This document shows positions 19,233-28,443 of a stretch of 64,000 bases of DNA, piece after piece (positions within the stretch are counted from its first letter, which is position 1; each line of letters begins with the position of its first letter). This DNA comes from Halomonas sp. HL-93. Its GTDB lineage: Bacteria; Pseudomonadota; Gammaproteobacteria; Pseudomonadales; Halomonadaceae. A program made the translations under genes and the position numbers. The notes below the pieces were generated by a model, which worked only from the letters and a program-made list of their open reading frames with translations, was not told where the DNA came from and did not search any database. The stretch spans positions 2,046,001 through 2,110,000 of the forward strand of contig NZ_LT593974.1 of assembly GCF_900086985.1 (NCBI RefSeq). The letters run 5' to 3'.

Positions 19233-19442
19233 TCAGGCGAAAGTATTAACCTGAGTGCCTACGCTCCCTTCCTGAGCCAAGTCTGGCTCAGCACCCATAT
19301 CAGCTGAAGCCATAATTTCACTGACCTGCTGCTCTTGGGTATTAAGCGCATCTTTAAACACTTTCATTTGCGCTTGTTCAGCACTTTGTGCCTGATTCAT
19401 GGATAGCGACGTGCTTACCGCATTACTAACCGCAACATCCAT
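19233..19442 (-). CDS. YjfB-like putative motility protein
   Basis: A 69-residue soluble protein resembling the YjfB family of small proteins seen near motility genes in Bacillus and many proteobacteria, from the opening MDVAVSNAVSTSLSMNQAQ and the Gln/Ala-rich amphipathic helix that follows. No cysteine, no membrane segment. A function is not established; flagellar or chemotaxis links in the literature are by association. Here there are no motility genes nearby. It has its own terminator and stands alone between prfC and the oxidoreductase gene. Confidence 0.6.
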   Translation of the reverse strand: MDVAVSNAVSTSLSMNQAQSAEQAQMKVFKDALNTQEQQVSEIMASADMGAEPDLAQEGSVGTQVNTFA

Positions 19443-19515
19443 AGGTTCACCTCATTGTAGTGCGAATGTATGAGCAGCCTAGCAAAGAGTATGAAAACAC
19501 GCAAAATCAGACCTA

Positions 19516-20757
19516 TTAAAACCGCTCAGCCCTAAAGGGCGCCATATCGATGGCCGGTGTTTTGCCCTCCATCATATCGGCAAGCAAATAGCCCGTCGCC
19601 GGTCCCAATGTAAACCCTTGATGACCATGCCCAAAGGCCAACCACAGCCCTTTATGATGCGGGGCGGGCCCAATTACCGGCTTCATATCGGGAAGACATG
19701 GACGCGCGCCTTTCCAGGCCGCCTTGTCTCGCCGCTCACCTAACGGGAAGAGCGACCGAGCAACTTTTTCTGCGGCGCCTAATTGTTGCTCGTCCGAGGG
19801 CGACTCAAGACGATCCAACTCAGCACCGGTCGTGAGCCGTATGCCAGCATTCATCGGCGCCAGCAAATACCCCACTTCAGCGTCCATCAGCCAGTAACGC
19901 AGGCAGGCAGGCGACTGCGTCGAATAGTGCATGTGGTAGCCTCGCTTAACAAAGGTCGGAAAGCGGTAGCCTAATCCTTTCAACCACTCGCCTGCCCAAG
20001 GCCCGAGTGCCATTACGACGTCGTCTGCGGCTAGTTCCTCATCGGCGGTAGTAATACGCCATTGGGCTTCGAGCTGCGTTACCGACTGAATATCGCTTTG
20101 TACAATCCGACCGCCATTGGCAACAAATGACGCCGCATACGCGGCCACCAGAGCACCAGGATCTGCGACCGTCCAGGGGTCAAGCCAATGAATTGCCCCA
20201 ATAATGTCATCACTAAGGTCGGCTTGTTTGTCTAGTAAGGCCGGGCGATCTAGCACTTGAAACTGAACATCATAACGTTCACGGGCTTCTTGCGCCTCTT
20301 GCGCACGCTTAGCAAGCTTTTCCGGCGTTCGGTAGATTTCCAGCCACCCATTTCGACGCACCAAATGCTCGACGCCGGCCGCTTCAATCATTGGTCCGTG
20401 GGTCTTAAGACATAGCTGAATCAGCGATGCATATTCCGGCACAATTTGCTGGTAGCGGCGCGATGATGAGTGATGCCAATAACTTAGTAAGGGCGATGCA
20501 GCCTTAAACATCCCACCGGTGCGGTAGCGAATATCGACCCGGCGATTGGGCAGTACGCTTAGGATGGTTTTCATATCGCGAGGAAACGGGTAAGGCTTTA
20601 TCGCTTCCCGCTGGATAATACCAGCATTACCAAACGATGTTTCCTGCCCTGGCTGGCGTCGATCAACTAACGTGACCTGAATGCCACGCTGCTGTAAGTG
20701 CCATGCAATGCTGACACCTACCATGCCTGCTCCTAACACCACCGCGTGACGCGACAT
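19516..20757 (-). CDS. FAD-dependent oxidoreductase, D-amino-acid dehydrogenase (DadA) family
   Basis: A 413-residue flavoprotein. ATG at 20755-20757 is preceded by GGAGGGCG, so the 14-codon upstream extension is discarded. The dinucleotide-binding motif VVLGAGMVGVSIAWHL opens the protein, then ETSFGNAGII, and the C-terminal FAD-contact stretch ends GHGHQGFTLGPATG. The family oxidatively deaminates D-amino acids (or glycine, sarcosine, hydroxyproline) and passes electrons to the respiratory chain. The substrate cannot be told here; no racemase gene is adjacent. Confidence 0.88.
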   Translation of the reverse strand: MSRHAVVLGAGMVGVSIAWHLQQRGIQVTLVDRRQPGQETSFGNAGIIQREAIKPYPFPRDMKTILSVLPNRRVDIRYRTGGMFKAASPLLSYWHHSSSRRYQQIVPEYASLIQLCLKTHGPMIEAAGVEHLVRRNGWLEIYRTPEKLAKRAQEAQEARERYDVQFQVLDRPALLDKQADLSDDIIGAIHWLDPWTVADPGALVAAYAASFVANGGRIVQSDIQSVTQLEAQWRITTADEELAADDVVMALGPWAGEWLKGLGYRFPTFVKRGYHMHYSTQSPACLRYWLMDAEVGYLLAPMNAGIRLTTGAELDRLESPSDEQQLGAAEKVARSLFPLGERRDKAAWKGARPCLPDMKPVIGPAPHHKGLWLAFGHGHQGFTLGPATGYLLADMMEGKTPAIDMAPFRAERF

Positions 20758-21245
20758 TAATAACGCCCTCCATCTGCTGATTACTCGACGCGCAGGCAAG
20801 GTCCATCGCGCGCCTCTCTATCTAAAAAAATAGCACTGATAAACAAGCATTAATACAGTGTAAAAAACTGTTTTTAATTGAGAAATCAGGAATTAATGTC
20901 GCCAAATCAGCAATAACGCCAACATCATGCATTGCGGCACAGCAATTGCTTAGCCTTATAACTACGCGGGCCATCGCAAAGCGATAAGAGGTTAATTCAG
21001 CACTACCTTAATCATCTTTACGTGGCACAGCGCACTAAAAAAGCACGTCAATCGCACCAAAATTTGATGTTAAGCATCGACTACGCGCAGTTTTTTATTA
21101 GGGCGCCCCGTCCCACTCACCCAAGCGACCGGTCGCCCAATCAAAGTAATGCCACGCTAGAGCAAGGCAAATAAAACTAAGTAAGTATAATGGGACAACA
21201 AACGAGGACAGAGTAAAGCGGAAATGAGCTGCATGAGGAGGTTAA
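20758..21245. other. Intergenic stretch with no clear gene
   Basis: No gene I can support. It holds the probable promoter region of the oxidoreductase gene, a perfect 12-base palindrome GCGACCGGTCGC at 21125-21136, and a short minus-strand open frame (about 21098-21237) without a start codon that reads like a transmembrane helix followed by WHYFDWATGRLGEWDGAP. This frame is described separately under findings. Confidence 0.5.
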
Positions 21246-21321
21246 TGGGGTGGATGATGGGGATCGAACCCACGACCACCGGAGCCACAATCCGGGGCTC
21301 TACCACTGAGCTACACCCACC
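21246..21321 (-). tRNA. tRNA-His (GTG), copy 2 of the tandem
   Basis: A 76-base gene with encoded CCA and the extra 5' G typical of tRNA-His (GGTGGGTG pairing with CATCCACC). The anticodon loop GATTGTGGC gives GTG. The sequence is identical to the copy at 21371-21446. Last gene of a four-tRNA minus-strand operon. Confidence 0.97.
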
Positions 21322-21370
21322 ATAACCTAAAGAAGGGAAATACTACTGCTTGATTTTGCTGCGTTGTCGC

Positions 21371-21446
21371 TGGGGTGGATGATGGGGATCGAACCCACGA
21401 CCACCGGAGCCACAATCCGGGGCTCTACCACTGAGCTACACCCACC
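21371..21446 (-). tRNA. tRNA-His (GTG), copy 1 of the tandem
   Basis: A 76-base tRNA-His identical to its neighbour, with encoded CCA and anticodon GTG. Spacer between the two copies is about 49 bases. Confidence 0.97.
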
Positions 21447-21497
21447 ATTGACAACTGCGGCTTAAAACACATTGAGGCTGATCGCCAGTGTTACAAA

Positions 21498-21574
21498 TGG
21501 CGCGCCCAGCAGGATTCGAACCTGCAACCTACGGCTTAGAAGGCCGTTGCTCTATCCGGTTGAGCTATGAGCGC
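21498..21574 (-). tRNA. tRNA-Arg (TCT)
   Basis: A 77-base cloverleaf: acceptor GCGCTCA/TGGGCGC, anticodon stem CGGCC/GGCCG-like with loop CTTCTAA giving TCT, T-loop GGTTCGAATCC, encoded CCA. It decodes AGA/AGG. Confidence 0.96.
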
Positions 21575-21661
21575 ACATGTAATATCTGTAAGCAAAGACA
21601 TTGATGAGCACTTGACCACAACCACCGCCTGGAAAAGCAAAACTACCTTTCACGTTAGACG

Positions 21662-21738
21662 TGGTCGGGGTGGAGGGATTCGAACCCCCGACATCCTGCT
21701 CCCAAAGCAGGCGCGCTACCAGACTGCGCTACACCCCG
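21662..21738 (-). tRNA. tRNA-Pro (TGG)
   Basis: A 77-base gene with acceptor CGGGGTG/CACCCCG, anticodon loop CTTTGGGAG giving TGG, T-loop GGTTCGAATCC and encoded CCA. First gene of the tRNA operon, nearest the promoter. Confidence 0.97.
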
Positions 21739-21786
21739 ATTTTACTAGCCTAAACGCTGCCGCATGGCCCGTCTCAAGCGAGGCAT

Positions 21787-21814
21787 ATATTACTGTTTTT
21801 AATTTTAAAGTCAA
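21787..21814 (-). promoter_or_regulatory. Sigma-70 promoter of the tRNA-Pro-Arg-His-His operon
   Basis: Minus strand TTGACT (21809-21814), 16-base spacer, TAATAT (21787-21792), followed by a GC-rich discriminator GCCTCGC. This is the layout typical of strong, stringently controlled stable-RNA promoters, and it sits about 50 bases before tRNA-Pro. Confidence 0.75.
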
Positions 21815-21939
21815 CCATCAAGCTAACAACTTACCCAGGCACTTTGCCTAACTGCCCCATCATGCGAAAATTAGCCATGGCTGGCCTTTGGTTAACCCTA
21901 TTACTTTGTTCGCCTTCAACCTCACAGGGATTTCTTTAC

Positions 21940-22803
21940 ATGACCGCCCAACTCATCGATGGCAAAGCTATCGCCGCCAATGTCCGTCAACAGGTTGCTC
22001 TAAAGGTAACGGCTCGCCAACAAGCTGGCAAACGAGCACCCGGACTTGCGGTTGTGGTGGTAGGAAACGACCCTGCTTCGCATGTTTATGTAAACAATAA
22101 GCACCGTGCCTGTGAGCAGGCAGGCATCCTTTCCTTTCAGCACGCGCTGCCCAGCAACACTTCCCAGCAGGCACTTGAAACCCTGATTGACCAATTTAAC
22201 GACGACCCCGCCGTAGACGGCATTCTCGTCCAACTGCCACTACCCGACCATCTCGACGCCGAGCCAATTTTAGAGCGTATCCGCCCTGACAAAGATGTGG
22301 ATGGCTTTCACCCGTTTAACATTGGCCGACTCGCCCAACGCATGCCCGCCCTTCGCCCCTGCACACCAAAAGGCATTATGACGTTGTTTGAGCAGAGCGA
22401 TATCAAAGTGCGTGGCCTGGATGCCACGGTAGTAGGCGCCTCCAACATTGTCGGACGTCCCATGGCGCTGGAGTTGATGCTCGCCGGCGCAACAACGACG
22501 GTATGCCACCGCTTCACACAAGACTTAGCGGCGCACGTTCGACGCGCCGACATTGTCGTGGTCGCCGTTGGCAAACCCGGCATCGTTAAGGGTGAATGGA
22601 TTAAACCCGGCGCGGTGGTCATTGATGTAGGCATTAACCGCCAAGACGATGGCACATTGAGGGGGGACGTGGATTTTACCGCCGCCGCCGAACGCGCCAG
22701 CTTTATTACACCCGTTCCGGGGGGCGTGGGGCCAATGACCGTTGCCACGCTACTTGAAAACACCTTAGCTGCCGCTGAACAACACGATCAATCTGAAAGC
22801 TAA
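21940..22803 (+). CDS. folD: Bifunctional methylene-THF dehydrogenase / methenyl-THF cyclohydrolase
   Basis: A 287-residue FolD. ATG 21940 is chosen since AGGGA precedes it and family proteins begin with a segment like [12 protein letters not shown]; the in-frame hydrophobic extension upstream mimics a signal peptide but is not part of the family. Catalytic Lys sits in [15 protein letters not shown], then [11 protein letters not shown], and the NADP-binding segment [17 protein letters not shown]. It interconverts 5,10-methylene- and 10-formyl-THF. Typical length. Confidence 0.96.
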   Translation: MTAQLIDGKAIAANVRQQVALKVTARQQAGKRAPGLAVVVVGNDPASHVYVNNKHRACEQAGILSFQHALPSNTSQQALETLIDQFNDDPAVDGILVQLPLPDHLDAEPILERIRPDKDVDGFHPFNIGRLAQRMPALRPCTPKGIMTLFEQSDIKVRGLDATVVGASNIVGRPMALELMLAGATTTVCHRFTQDLAAHVRRADIVVVAVGKPGIVKGEWIKPGAVVIDVGINRQDDGTLRGDVDFTAAAERASFITPVPGGVGPMTVATLLENTLAAAEQHDQSES

Positions 22804-22846
22804 CGACGGCTAATGGCCATCCCTTTAACGATAGGAAATTAACACA

Positions 22847-23554
22847 GTGAAGCGTATTGGCATTATCGGCGCCATGGCACAAGAGGTCAGCATCTTAGCG
22901 TCACAGCTGGACAATCCAGAGCGTTACGAGCACGCGGGCTTTATTTTCCATCGCGGCACGCGCCACGGCCTGGACATCACTATACTCCAGTCAGGCATCG
23001 GCAAGGTAAATGCGGCCGTTGGCACGGCGCTACTTTTAGAGCGACATCAGCCAGACGCGATAATCAACACTGGATCAGCCGGCGGGTTTGCCAGCGATCT
23101 GCGTATTGGCGACATCATTATTTCGGACGAAGTACGCCACCACGACGTGGACGCGGTGGTATTCGGCTACGAGATGGGCCAGGTTCCCGGCATGCCAGCG
23201 GCGTATCCAGCCGACGCGACATTGCGAGACATCGCCCGTGGAGCTATCAAAACACTGGGCGAGGTTAACGTGCGCGAAGGCTTAATTGCCACTGGCGATG
23301 CCTTTATGGCTGACCCTGCCCGAGTGGACGCAACGCGCGCGCTATTTCCCAGCATGTTAGCGGTAGAGATGGAAGCGGCTGCCATCGCCCAGACATGCTA
23401 CTTGTACCAATGCCCCTTTGTAGTCATTCGCGCCCTATCCGACATTCCCGGCAGCGGTGATAACCACCTATCTTTCGAGCAGTTTCTCGATGTGGCTGCC
23501 GACCACTCATCGCGAATGGTCGATCAGATGCTACTTACGTTAAGTGCTAGCTAA
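22847..23554 (+). CDS. mtnN: 5'-methylthioadenosine/S-adenosylhomocysteine nucleosidase
   Basis: A 235-residue MtnN/Pfs enzyme with a GTG start and AGGAAA ahead of it. Visible are [17 protein letters not shown], the substrate loop NTGSAGGF, and the [14 protein letters not shown] segment ([12 protein letters not shown]) with catalytic Glu, then [11 protein letters not shown] with catalytic Asp. It cleaves MTA and SAH to adenine, feeding methionine salvage and relieving product inhibition of methyltransferases. It lies 43 bases after folD, likely cotranscribed. Its stop overlaps the convergent pyrC gene. Confidence 0.96.
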   Translation: MKRIGIIGAMAQEVSILASQLDNPERYEHAGFIFHRGTRHGLDITILQSGIGKVNAAVGTALLLERHQPDAIINTGSAGGFASDLRIGDIIISDEVRHHDVDAVVFGYEMGQVPGMPAAYPADATLRDIARGAIKTLGEVNVREGLIATGDAFMADPARVDATRALFPSMLAVEMEAAAIAQTCYLYQCPFVVIRALSDIPGSGDNHLSFEQFLDVAADHSSRMVDQMLLTLSAS

Positions 23555-24581
23555 TTGACCAATCGAGTTTTTCCCCGGCCAGCAACGGGATAATTGCTTC
23601 GCCATCGGCATAGGGATAGCTGGCGGGGAGTGTTTGCGAACGCCTGGATAGGGTAATCGTGTCGCCATTAGGCGGCATACCGTAAAAATGCGGCCCATTC
23701 AGGCTGGCAAATTTTTCCAACGCAGAAAGCGCCCCCGCCTCTTCAAACGCCGTGGCATACAACTCAATGGCAGTTGATGCCGTGTAAGCACCCGCACAAC
23801 CACAGCCAGACTCTTTCGCCGTTTGCGCATGCGGTGCGCTATCGGTGCCCAGGAAAAACTTCCCACTGCCGCTGGTCGCTGCTTTTAAAAGCGCCTGGCG
23901 GTGCTGTTCGCGTTTGAGAATGGGCAGGCAGTAATAATGTGGCCGTATGCCGCCCACCAGCATTTTATTGCGATTAAACAATAGGTGGTGCGCGGTGATT
24001 GTCGCGGCCACCGTATCCGGCGCTTGGGCGACAAACTCAGCGGCTTGCTGGGTAGTAATATGCTCAAACACCACTTTTAGCGTGGGATGACGCGCCAAAA
24101 GAGGTGTCAGCACGCGCTCTATAAAAACCGCTTCACGATCAAAAATATCAATATCACTATCGGTGACTTCGCCATGCATCAATAACGGCATGCCCGCCTC
24201 GGCAAGCGCCGCAATCGTGGCGTCGCAAAGCGCTAGATCGGTAACGCCTGAGGCGGAATTGGTTGTCGCGCCAGCAGGGTAAAGCTTGACGGCTTTAACA
24301 ATGCCGCTTTTGACCGCCCGCTCGATTTCTTCCGGGGGAGTGGTATCGGTCAGATAAAGCGTCATGAGAGGCTCAAAGCGACTCCCAGCGGGCAGAGCCG
24401 CGAGAATACGCTGACGATAGGCCACGGCCTGTTCCGTCGTAGTGATTGGCGGCGTCAAGTTCGGCATAATGATAGCGCGCCCCATTTGGGCCGCCGTATG
24501 GCCCACGACCGCTTTAAGCGCCTCGCCATCACGCAGATGTAGGTGCCAATCGTCTGGCCGAGTCAAAGTAATAGCGTCCAC
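23547..24581 (-). CDS. pyrC: Dihydroorotase (PyrC, class II)
   Basis: A 344-residue dihydroorotase of the E. coli type. The zinc motif [18 protein letters not shown], the carbamylated Lys segment [22 protein letters not shown] and GTDSAPH with the catalytic Asp are all visible. It cyclises carbamoyl-aspartate to dihydroorotate in pyrimidine synthesis. It ends eight bases inside the convergent mtnN gene. Confidence 0.96.
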   Translation of the reverse strand: MDAITLTRPDDWHLHLRDGEALKAVVGHTAAQMGRAIIMPNLTPPITTTEQAVAYRQRILAALPAGSRFEPLMTLYLTDTTPPEEIERAVKSGIVKAVKLYPAGATTNSASGVTDLALCDATIAALAEAGMPLLMHGEVTDSDIDIFDREAVFIERVLTPLLARHPTLKVVFEHITTQQAAEFVAQAPDTVAATITAHHLLFNRNKMLVGGIRPHYYCLPILKREQHRQALLKAATSGSGKFFLGTDSAPHAQTAKESGCGCAGAYTASTAIELYATAFEEAGALSALEKFASLNGPHFYGMPPNGDTITLSRRSQTLPASYPYADGEAIIPLLAGEKLDWSIS

Positions 24582-24765
24582 GGAAAATCCTGTACGTAGT
24601 CAGTAACGTCGTATGATGCATAGCAAAGTAAAAAATGAGCCATGCAGTGCCCCAACTCCTCAGTATACCGGATACGCCACCAGGTTGAATCGACCAGAAG
24701 TCACCCACAGCTAACGTGATCTGGCGTATGATTAATTATCGTTGTTTGGTTAAAGGATACACTTT

Positions 24766-25182
24766 ATGCAGAACGTTCGGCGCTATGCCGATATCATTGC
24801 CAGCGCCGAAGGCCTGATATGGCTGGGCCTTGCATGGTCGGTATCGTTTTCTGCGTATTACGGCAGTACAGAAGCGACCCTCGCCATGCTGCTTATCATT
24901 GCCACACTGGTATTTTTTAGCTGGGCGCACCGCCCGTTTCGCTGCCTGCTGCGACGCTACCACGTGCGTAAACGGCGTACCGATATGTGGATTCACCTGC
25001 TGGCTTTGCCGCTTCTTATCGCGATGTTTTTCCACATTATGATCGAAGGCCTGCTGGGCAGCGCTTGGCTGCCACCTAAAATGCTTATGGTCAATATTGT
25101 CGCCACGGCGGGATGGCTAACCTATGTGGTGACGCTATGCATTAAATTTTTAATCCACCGCTTTAAAACCACCGCCAAGTGA
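24766..25182 (+). CDS. Small four-helix membrane protein coupled to regB
   Basis: A 138-residue protein with about four hydrophobic segments: LIWLGLAWSVSFSAYYG, ATLAMLLIIATLVFFSW, LLALPLLIAMFFHIMIEGLL and MLMVNIVATAGWLTYVVTLC, joined by a basic loop (LLRRYHVRKRR). I do not recognise the family. The stop codon overlaps the GTG start of regB by four bases, so translation is coupled and the two products should be made in equal amounts. A role as an accessory of the redox sensor is inference. RBS is AAAGGA about nine bases before the start. Confidence 0.75.
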   Translation: MQNVRRYADIIASAEGLIWLGLAWSVSFSAYYGSTEATLAMLLIIATLVFFSWAHRPFRCLLRRYHVRKRRTDMWIHLLALPLLIAMFFHIMIEGLLGSAWLPPKMLMVNIVATAGWLTYVVTLCIKFLIHRFKTTAK

Positions 25183-26456
25183 GCGACATGCCAACCGAGC
25201 TCCCACTGCCGCTATCAACCCCAAACCGAAACTTGGTTCGCTTGACCATTGTGCGAGGCATTACCTGGACGGGGTTTCTAATTGCCATCATTGTGGGCAC
25301 GAAGTTTCTGGCATTTGAGCTACCCATTCCCGAGGTGTTGAGCGTTGTTCTAGCGATGGGACTGCTCAATATTGCCACATGGTGGCGACTGGGGCGCCCT
25401 CGTGCTGTCGAGCATCTAGAATATTTAATGCACTTACTCGCCGACTTGGTGGGTTTGACGCTGCTGTTTTATTTTTCCGGCGGCTCTACCAACCCTTTTA
25501 TTACCTATTATCTCGTGCCGATTACCATAGCGGCAGCCACCTTACCCTGGCGCCATGCATGGATTATTGCAGGCTGCGCCATGGCGGCGTATAGCTTTCT
25601 GATGATTGATTACCATCCCATTCCCCAACTTGGCCATATCAATAGCAGCAGTCCCTTGAGCCTACACATTCTTGGTATGTGGGTGAATTTTGGTATGTCG
25701 GCGGGGCTAGTCACTTTTTTCATTTATAAAATGGCCCATGCCCTAAGACGCCGGGACCAAGCGCTTTCTCGCACTCGAGAGGCAGCATTACGCAATGAGC
25801 AAGTACTGGCTGTCGCGACTCAAGCCGCAGGTACAGCACATGAATTGGGCACGCCTTTATCGACGATGGCGGTCCTGCTTAAAGACATGCAGGAAGAAGC
25901 CAAAGACAACCCGGAACATCAAGAAGATATCGCCTTGCTGCGCCAGCAAGTCGATATTTGTAAATCACGCTTACAGCATCTCGTCAGCCAAGCGGACAGG
26001 CGGCGCATGGCGGAGCCAGAAATGCTTGACGCTGAAACGTGGCTCACCGGTGTTGTGCAACGTTGGCTAGTACTCCGACCCGATGTAAGCCATCGACTTG
26101 AAATTGCAGAACGTCGTGGGCGGCCCTGGCTGGCGGTCGACGCTACGCTCGACCAAGCACTCACCAACCTGCTCAATAACGCCGCAGATGCCAATCCCGA
26201 GGGCGTTGCCATCGGTTTGGATTGGCATTCGGATCGCATCGTGATCGATATTCGTGATCACGGCCCAGGCGTTGCCATGTCAATTGCTGACCAGCTTGGC
26301 GATACGTTTATTTCAACTAAAAGCAAAGGCATGGGCATTGGCTTATTTTTAACCCACGCCACCATCAATCGCTTTGGTGGCGGGGTCAGTCTGTATAACC
26401 ATCCCGAGGGCGGCACGTTAACCGAAGTCACGCTTCCCCGTGCAGGCGCTGCTTAA
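25179..26456 (+). CDS. regB: RegB/PrrB/RoxS-type redox sensor histidine kinase
   Basis: A 425-residue membrane kinase; GTG 25179 (or ATG 25188) starts it. Six transmembrane helices fill residues 20-185, with the quinone-binding heptad GGSTNPF at 101-107. The H-box AAGTAHELGTPLSTM carries His221, and the conserved redox Cys is Cys261 in QQVDICKSRL, 40 residues after the His as in Rhodobacter RegB. N and G boxes follow (LLNNAADA, GPGVAM, GMGIGLFL). It senses quinone/respiratory redox state and phosphorylates the neighbouring RegA. It overlaps the small membrane-protein gene by four bases. Confidence 0.93.
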   Translation: MSDMPTELPLPLSTPNRNLVRLTIVRGITWTGFLIAIIVGTKFLAFELPIPEVLSVVLAMGLLNIATWWRLGRPRAVEHLEYLMHLLADLVGLTLLFYFSGGSTNPFITYYLVPITIAAATLPWRHAWIIAGCAMAAYSFLMIDYHPIPQLGHINSSSPLSLHILGMWVNFGMSAGLVTFFIYKMAHALRRRDQALSRTREAALRNEQVLAVATQAAGTAHELGTPLSTMAVLLKDMQEEAKDNPEHQEDIALLRQQVDICKSRLQHLVSQADRRRMAEPEMLDAETWLTGVVQRWLVLRPDVSHRLEIAERRGRPWLAVDATLDQALTNLLNNAADANPEGVAIGLDWHSDRIVIDIRDHGPGVAMSIADQLGDTFISTKSKGMGIGLFLTHATINRFGGGVSLYNHPEGGTLTEVTLPRAGAA

Positions 26457-26497
26457 CGCCCTACTGCGTGTTCCGTTAGTTATTTATTGAGGTCATC

Positions 26498-27037
26498 ATG
26501 CAAACACAAGACCAACGGCTGCTGATTGTCGACGACGACGAAATGTTTTGTCACGTGCTCAGCCGATCGCTCACCCGGCGAGGCTTTGAAGTCATCGTCG
26601 CACATGATGCTGACCAAGCCCTTACGCTGGCGGCTCAACATATGCCCACTATGGCCACACTCGACTTAAAGCTGGAAAACTCCTCGGGACTCAAGCTACT
26701 GCCCGAGCTTCTGACGGTGTCTCCAAGTTGCCGTGTGGTCGTGTTGACCGGCTATTCAAGTATTGCGACAGCGGTTGAAGCCATCAAGCTAGGGGCGGTC
26801 AACTATTTATGCAAGCCGGTCGACGCTGACGATGTGTTAACTGCGTTCGAACGATCAGACGGTGACCCTAATATTGAGGTTGCTGATAACCCACCCTCGA
26901 TTAATCGCATTACCTGGGAGCACATTCAAAAGGTATTACAAGAGCACGACGGCAATATTTCCGCCACTGCCAGGGCGCTTGGCATGCACCGCCGCACGCT
27001 GCAGCGCAAACTACAAAAACGCCCCGTTCGCCACTAA
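26498..27037 (+). CDS. regA: RegA/PrrA/RoxR-type response regulator
   Basis: A 179-residue two-domain regulator. The receiver domain has the acidic triad (VDDDE), phospho-acceptor Asp56 in ATLDLKLE, the conserved Thr in LTGYSS and Lys in LCKPVDADD. The C-terminal Fis-like HTH ends DGNISATARALGMHRRTLQRKLQKR, the near-invariant RegA recognition helix. It is the partner of RegB and controls respiration and redox genes. Start follows regB by 41 bases with TGAGGT upstream. Confidence 0.94.
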   Translation: MQTQDQRLLIVDDDEMFCHVLSRSLTRRGFEVIVAHDADQALTLAAQHMPTMATLDLKLENSSGLKLLPELLTVSPSCRVVVLTGYSSIATAVEAIKLGAVNYLCKPVDADDVLTAFERSDGDPNIEVADNPPSINRITWEHIQKVLQEHDGNISATARALGMHRRTLQRKLQKRPVRH

Positions 27038-27081
27038 CGGCACGCCGAGATTAACCAGCAGCCGTTTTGAGTTAACACTAA

Positions 27082-27855
27082 TTAATGGGCGGTCCAGCCA
27101 AGATCAATGTTCCAACTCGCTCCGGTCACCGCCCCGGCTGCATCGGAGGCCATATAGGCCACAAGCTGCGCCACTTCACTGGGCTCAATAAGGCGTTTTA
27201 CCGCTGCGTTTTTGAGCATGATATTTTCAATCACTTCTTGCTCGCCCATGCCATGCAACTTCGCTTGGTCAGCAATTTGATTGTCGACCAGTGGCGTTTT
27301 CACATAGGCCGGGCAAATCGCATTGGCCGTAATTCCCTGCTCACCGCCTTCTAATGCAGCCGTTTTGGTCAGGCCAATCATGCCGTGCTTAGCACTTATA
27401 TAGGCTGCCTTGCCTGGCGAGGCCACTTGGGCATGAATGGAGGCAATATTAACAATTCGCCCCCAGCCCTTTTTGCGCATATGCGGCCACGCTGCCTGAG
27501 TAAGCAAAAATGGCGCCGTCAGCATCAGGTCGATAATTTGACGCCATTTTGCTTCAGGAAAATCTTCAATGGCCGCGACATGTTGAATCCCTGCATTGTT
27601 AACCAGGATATCCACGCCACCAAAGCGTTTCACTGCTTCGGCGACGGCTCCTCGGCAGGCAACCGGATCGGTTAAGTCAGCTTGATAAAACGCAGCACCT
27701 GCTGCCTCAGCGACGGCTTTACCATCCGGGTTAAAATCGACCGCTAATACTTGATGGCCTAATTCACAAAACTGCTTTACCACCGCCTCGCCAATACCGC
27801 TACTAGTACCGGTTACGAGGGCAATACGAGGGGTAACCGCTGGTGTCGTTGTCAT
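27082..27855 (-). CDS. hbdH: D-3-hydroxybutyrate dehydrogenase
   Basis: A 257-residue short-chain dehydrogenase. The cofactor motif VTGTSSGIGEAVV, NNAGIQHV, catalytic Ser in ASIHAQVASP and YISAKHG with the Tyr-x3-Lys pair are visible; VASPGKAAY and LVDNQI residues match 3-hydroxybutyrate dehydrogenases. It oxidises D-3-hydroxybutyrate to acetoacetate, linking polyhydroxybutyrate or ketone-body use to CoA transfer by the scoAB products found about 1.4 kb further on. The start is followed by a clean N-terminus MTTTPAVTPRIALVTG. Confidence 0.92.
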   Translation of the reverse strand: MTTTPAVTPRIALVTGTSSGIGEAVVKQFCELGHQVLAVDFNPDGKAVAEAAGAAFYQADLTDPVACRGAVAEAVKRFGGVDILVNNAGIQHVAAIEDFPEAKWRQIIDLMLTAPFLLTQAAWPHMRKKGWGRIVNIASIHAQVASPGKAAYISAKHGMIGLTKTAALEGGEQGITANAICPAYVKTPLVDNQIADQAKLHGMGEQEVIENIMLKNAAVKRLIEPSEVAQLVAYMASDAAGAVTGASWNIDLGWTAH

Positions 27856-28053
27856 GGCAATTCCTGTTAATCAAATGCATTTAGTGGATGAATTTAGTTT
27901 AGTCGATTGCTCACGGCACCACTGCGTCTATACGATAAAAAGCTGCAGATGATAACGTGATTCAATAACCTTTTTAGCGTGGCCCTATTGGATAACATTC
28001 GATGGCTGGTTCACAATTGACCATTCTTTATGGGGTTGGCAAAGGAGTTATGC

Positions 28054-28329
28054 ATGTTTGTAGTCATTTTTGGGCGCTTATCCTGCCCGTTTTGCGTTCG
28101 CGCCAAGCAGCTCGCTGAGCAACTAGAACAGCTAGGCAATATTGAAGGCTACCGTTACATTGACATGCCTTCTGAAGGTGTCAGCAAAGAGGATATTGCC
28201 AAAACCGCTGGCAAACCCATCCATACGGTTCCACAAGTGTTTGTGGATCAGCAACACGTAGGCGGTTTTACCGAGTTTGATCAGTTCGTACGCGACCGCC
28301 AGTTACTCAGCGCATCATCTACCGCCTAG
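28054..28329 (+). CDS. grxA: Glutaredoxin 1 (GrxA type)
   Basis: A 91-residue glutaredoxin beginning MFVVIFGRLSCPFC; ATG 28054 is preceded by AAAGGAG at 28041-28047. The active site is CPFC, with GKPIHTVPQVFVDQQ (cis-Pro loop) and GGFTEFDQ (glutathione-binding). It reduces disulfides, including ribonucleotide reductase and OxyR in E. coli, with glutathione as electron donor. Length is typical for GrxA. Confidence 0.94.
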   Translation: MFVVIFGRLSCPFCVRAKQLAEQLEQLGNIEGYRYIDMPSEGVSKEDIAKTAGKPIHTVPQVFVDQQHVGGFTEFDQFVRDRQLLSASSTA

Positions 28330-28443
28330 ACGATCGTTAGTCCGCCGTTTAGCTGCGTTGAACCATCGTATTGCCACTTGCCTATACTTGAATCGATATA
28401 AACCCATACCCAAATGGGCCGACACGTTGGCAAGGAAGGCACT

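Noticed and set aside
21844-21939. N-terminal extension of folD that looks like a signal peptide
   Set aside because: FolD is cytosolic; the ATG at 21940 has AGGGA before it and matches the family start.
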